Part shown: piece by piece, positions 62,162 through 64,000 of the stretch
Layout: each line of letters starts with the position of its first letter
Position numbering within the stretch: position 1 is the first letter of the stretch
Source: Anisus vortex
Lineage: Eukaryota; Mollusca; Gastropoda; Planorbidae
Length of the DNA: 64,000 nucleotides
Reading direction: 5' to 3'
Assembly: GCA_949126835.1 (NCBI GenBank)
Contig: OX421499.1
Location: 28,930,490 to 28,994,489, forward strand
Position numbers and translations under genes: made by a program
Notes under the pieces: model-generated
Database searches by the model: none
The model's input: the letters and a program-made list of their open reading frames with translations, nothing else
What the model was told of the DNA's origin: nothing

Positions 62162-63198
62162 TGTTACGAAACGTAAATTCCCTACATTGTAATGTTAATA
62201 AACCAACTAAATCATTTAAGCGAATTGCGTTTAAACGATATAAAATATTTCTCAGCTCAAGGTTTTCCCCGGGTTTTTCCTAACCTAATTAGAGCATTAT
62301 TGTTTTTTTATTAACCTCGATAAAAACATGAACTGCCCACGCACCTACAGCGTGTCAAGGCCGTCCGGTCTCTCCTTATTTTGTTAGAGCATTATTGCTT
62401 GTTCTTAATAAAAAACAATCTGATCACGCAGTCAGCACGCAGGCTTGATTAAAATATTCGTGTCACTAGGCTGGCTGGATTTTCCAACGATTGACCCATA
62501 ATATATTTCTACGCGATTCGACACTTTTAGTTTAGTTCTTGGCGTACATTCGATCTAGTAACATCTAAGATTCTGAGTCTCTGAGTATCGTTTCTATTTG
62601 AGTTGTATTATGGAAAATTTATTATTCTACTATTAACTACAATGCTATATGTTCATTGAGGATATTCATTACTAATTGGAATATGTGTATTTCTTGATTG
62701 TGTATATAATATTATTTGGATTCCTACTGGATTGATGTTGTAAATTAAACCAAATTTATCGTTGCTTTCTACACAACTTGGTTAACGTCAATATATCAAA
62801 GTTATCTACATGTGTGTATGTGTAATATTTATTCAACTGTATTAATAATCTACACTACAACTCAACATCGAGGTTCTTGCTGTATAATATGAGCCACATA
62901 AATAATTATACATGAAGTAAAATCAACTGAAAACTCTAAAACTACGCTATGTGAATTGCCAGGGGATTATAAGAACCAGGAATACTCTAGACAACTACAA
63001 ATAAACTTCAGAATGATATAATAAGATCTTCACTAATACAAGGATGCTCACACTAACAATAACAATAATATAACTATCATTTTCATAAATTGAATGGGGT
63101 CTCTAGCCGTAATAACATTATAAATTATAATTATACTTGTGTGATAAATAGAAGGTCTCATCCATGATTTATTATGGTGAATAAATTGCCTTGTAATA
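62162..63198 (+). repeat. 3' LTR
   Basis: Nearly identical to the 5' LTR. Differences seen include a T/A change in CTAATTNGAGC, A/G at TTTATCNTTGC, A/G in CAACTNTATTA and in AGGATNCTCAC, C/A in AACAATANTATA, G/T in GGGGNCTCTAGC, and one A fewer in an A run. Confidence 0.95.
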
Positions 63199-63246
63199 CA
63201 ATGAAAATCGCTCTGCGTGCCAAGTTTGCCGACCCCTGGCCTATGT

Positions 63247-63680
63247 GACCAGTTCGATTAATTCGCCTATTTGTACAGTACATTAGCAAGCTACAGGGTT
63301 GCCCAATGTATTATTAAATAGTTGCTTTAACATAATCCTAGAAACAATGAATGAAGAATCGACTAAAGCGCATTCTTACCGGTTTTACCCAACATAATTA
63401 AACGTAGCATGTTCAATGCGCTTTCTTTCCACAATTTCACAATTTAGTTGCCAATATTAATATGGAGAAGTCACAGAAACCATAGTCAAAGAGAAAGGTC
63501 TTCAAACTCTCTTAAAGGACTCATAAGTCTTACAATTCCTCAGTGTCTGGACAAGCTGTTTCACAGTGTAGACGCCGCAGATATCTAAGTCAACTTTTAA
63601 TTTGGCTCTAGTTATCGTTATGCTATGTTTACATATTCATATACATGTTCAATAATGCCTAACACTGAAGAAAATTAAAG
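63247..63680. other. Non-genic spacer
   Basis: Intron or flank sequence between two mobile elements. I see no exon with coding-like composition. Confidence 0.4.
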
Positions 63681-63987
63681 CAAAGACTATACATAATAGG
63701 ATGGACCGCTTGCTCTATTTTTAGAGCTTATATGATCTTTTGTTTCCGTGCGCATCCAATAACGCTGTCTTCAATGACTTTTACGCTCCTATGTTTGCCG
63801 AAAGGTTTCCGCTGTATACAACTTTCGATTTTAATTTTAATTTTTCATTTAGAAAATCACAGCAATTAAATAAAACGGAAGTATACAGTACAAAAGGGAA
63901 TTAGTAATTCCGAAAATAAGTCTAGTAATTCGAGTCATCAAATAGCAGATATATTAAAGCAAGCGGTCCATCTGATTATAGCCTTTG
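63681..63987. mobile_element. 307-bp MITE with P-superfamily-like ends
   Basis: It begins CAAAGACTATACATAATAGG, then ATGGACCGCTTGC, and ends in the imperfect inverse (GCAAGCGGTCCAT...ATAGCCTTTG). Flanking 7-mers ATTAAAG and ATTAAAT differ at one base. Interior words such as GGTTTCCGCTGTATACAACT with CTTTCGATTTTAATTTT recur inverted inside the 4.9-kb element (about 30140-30190), so this is a short relative of the element at 29715-34616. Confidence 0.8.
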
Positions 63988-64000
63988 ATTAAATATCTTA

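Larger units (their letters stand above)
55089..63198 (+). mobile_element. Ty3/gypsy LTR retrotransposon with Gmr1-type pol order (8.1 kb)
   Basis: Two LTRs of 1038 and 1037 bp bound the element, flanked by the 4-bp duplication CAAT (55085-55088 and 63199-63202). The hAT sequence is continuous across the empty site. The LTRs differ at about six positions and one single-base indel, roughly 99.3% identical, so insertion is recent. Internal order is gag coiled coil, zinc knuckle, aspartic protease, integrase, reverse transcriptase, RNase H. Integrase before RT is the arrangement described for Gmr1-like elements within Ty3/gypsy and is otherwise typical of Ty1/copia. The RT itself is gypsy-like. 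A single frame, 56543-61393, covers everything but contains two TAG codons. No envelope gene is present. Confidence 0.95.
53332..63238. mobile_element. hAT element (about 1.8 kb) split by an LTR retrotransposon
   Basis: The left end is CAGGGGTCGGCAACCTTTTA; the right end inverted is CAGGGGTCGGCAAACTTGG. Flanking 8-mers GCCTAGAC (53324-53331) and GCCTATGT (63239-63246) share five leading bases, consistent with an aged duplication. Only 36 bp of the right end remain beyond the retrotransposon. Interior sequence at 53990-54210 resembles the element at 26009-27248. No intact transposase frame is seen in the 1.76-kb left part. The element lies in an intron upstream of the first visible WD40-gene exon. 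Confidence 0.8.

Overview
The window is eukaryotic, AT-rich, intron-rich genomic DNA, very probably from a mollusc and most likely a gastropod. That is inference: it rests on small exons in long introns, the abundance of TAGGCCTA-type motifs, and the dense mix of SINE, hAT, LINE and Ty3/gypsy repeats. No rRNA, canonical tRNA gene or CRISPR array is seen.

Three host genes are supported by exon chains whose splice phases all agree. (1) At 1188-7395 (+) lies the 3' part of an unidentified protein gene, five exons, 167 residues, ending in a tiny seven-codon exon. (2) At 14383-9145 (-) is a complete seven-exon USB1 (U6 snRNA phosphodiesterase) gene, 441 codons, tail-to-tail with gene 1. It has both HxS catalytic motifs and an unusually long N-terminus. 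(3) At 53233-50286 (-) are the last three exons of a WD40-repeat protein whose upstream exons lie outside the window.

The rest, roughly 14.8-50.2 kb and 53.3-64 kb, is mostly mobile DNA stacked in layers. Two copies of one large DNA element, here called A (14820-25915, +) and B (37904-46206, -), face each other. They share 12-bp ends (CCCCTTAAACAT), GC-rich subterminal zones and a core of about 7 kb. They encode no transposase I can find but carry a chain of conserved splice-site-bounded, mostly non-coding exons. Copy A has two further insertions and copy B one; each copy serves as the other's empty-site control. Between them sits a hAT element (28067-35559, perfect 8-bp TSD AAAGTCAC). Its decayed ZMYM/DUF4371-type transposase is split by a 4.9-kb element with P-superfamily-like ends (29715-34616, 7-bp TSD GTGCAAG), followed by LINE 3' fragments.

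In the WD40 gene an intron upstream of the first visible exon holds a second hAT element (53332-63238). That element is split by a young 8.1-kb Ty3/gypsy LTR retrotransposon (55089-63198, LTRs about 99% identical, TSD CAAT). Its pol order is PR-INT-RT-RNaseH, with integrase before reverse transcriptase, as in Gmr1-type elements. One long gag-pol frame is interrupted by two in-frame TAG codons.

The best candidates for something undescribed are the A/B element family with its spliced non-coding cargo, the P-like element with exon-like cargo, and the Gmr1-ordered retrotransposon.
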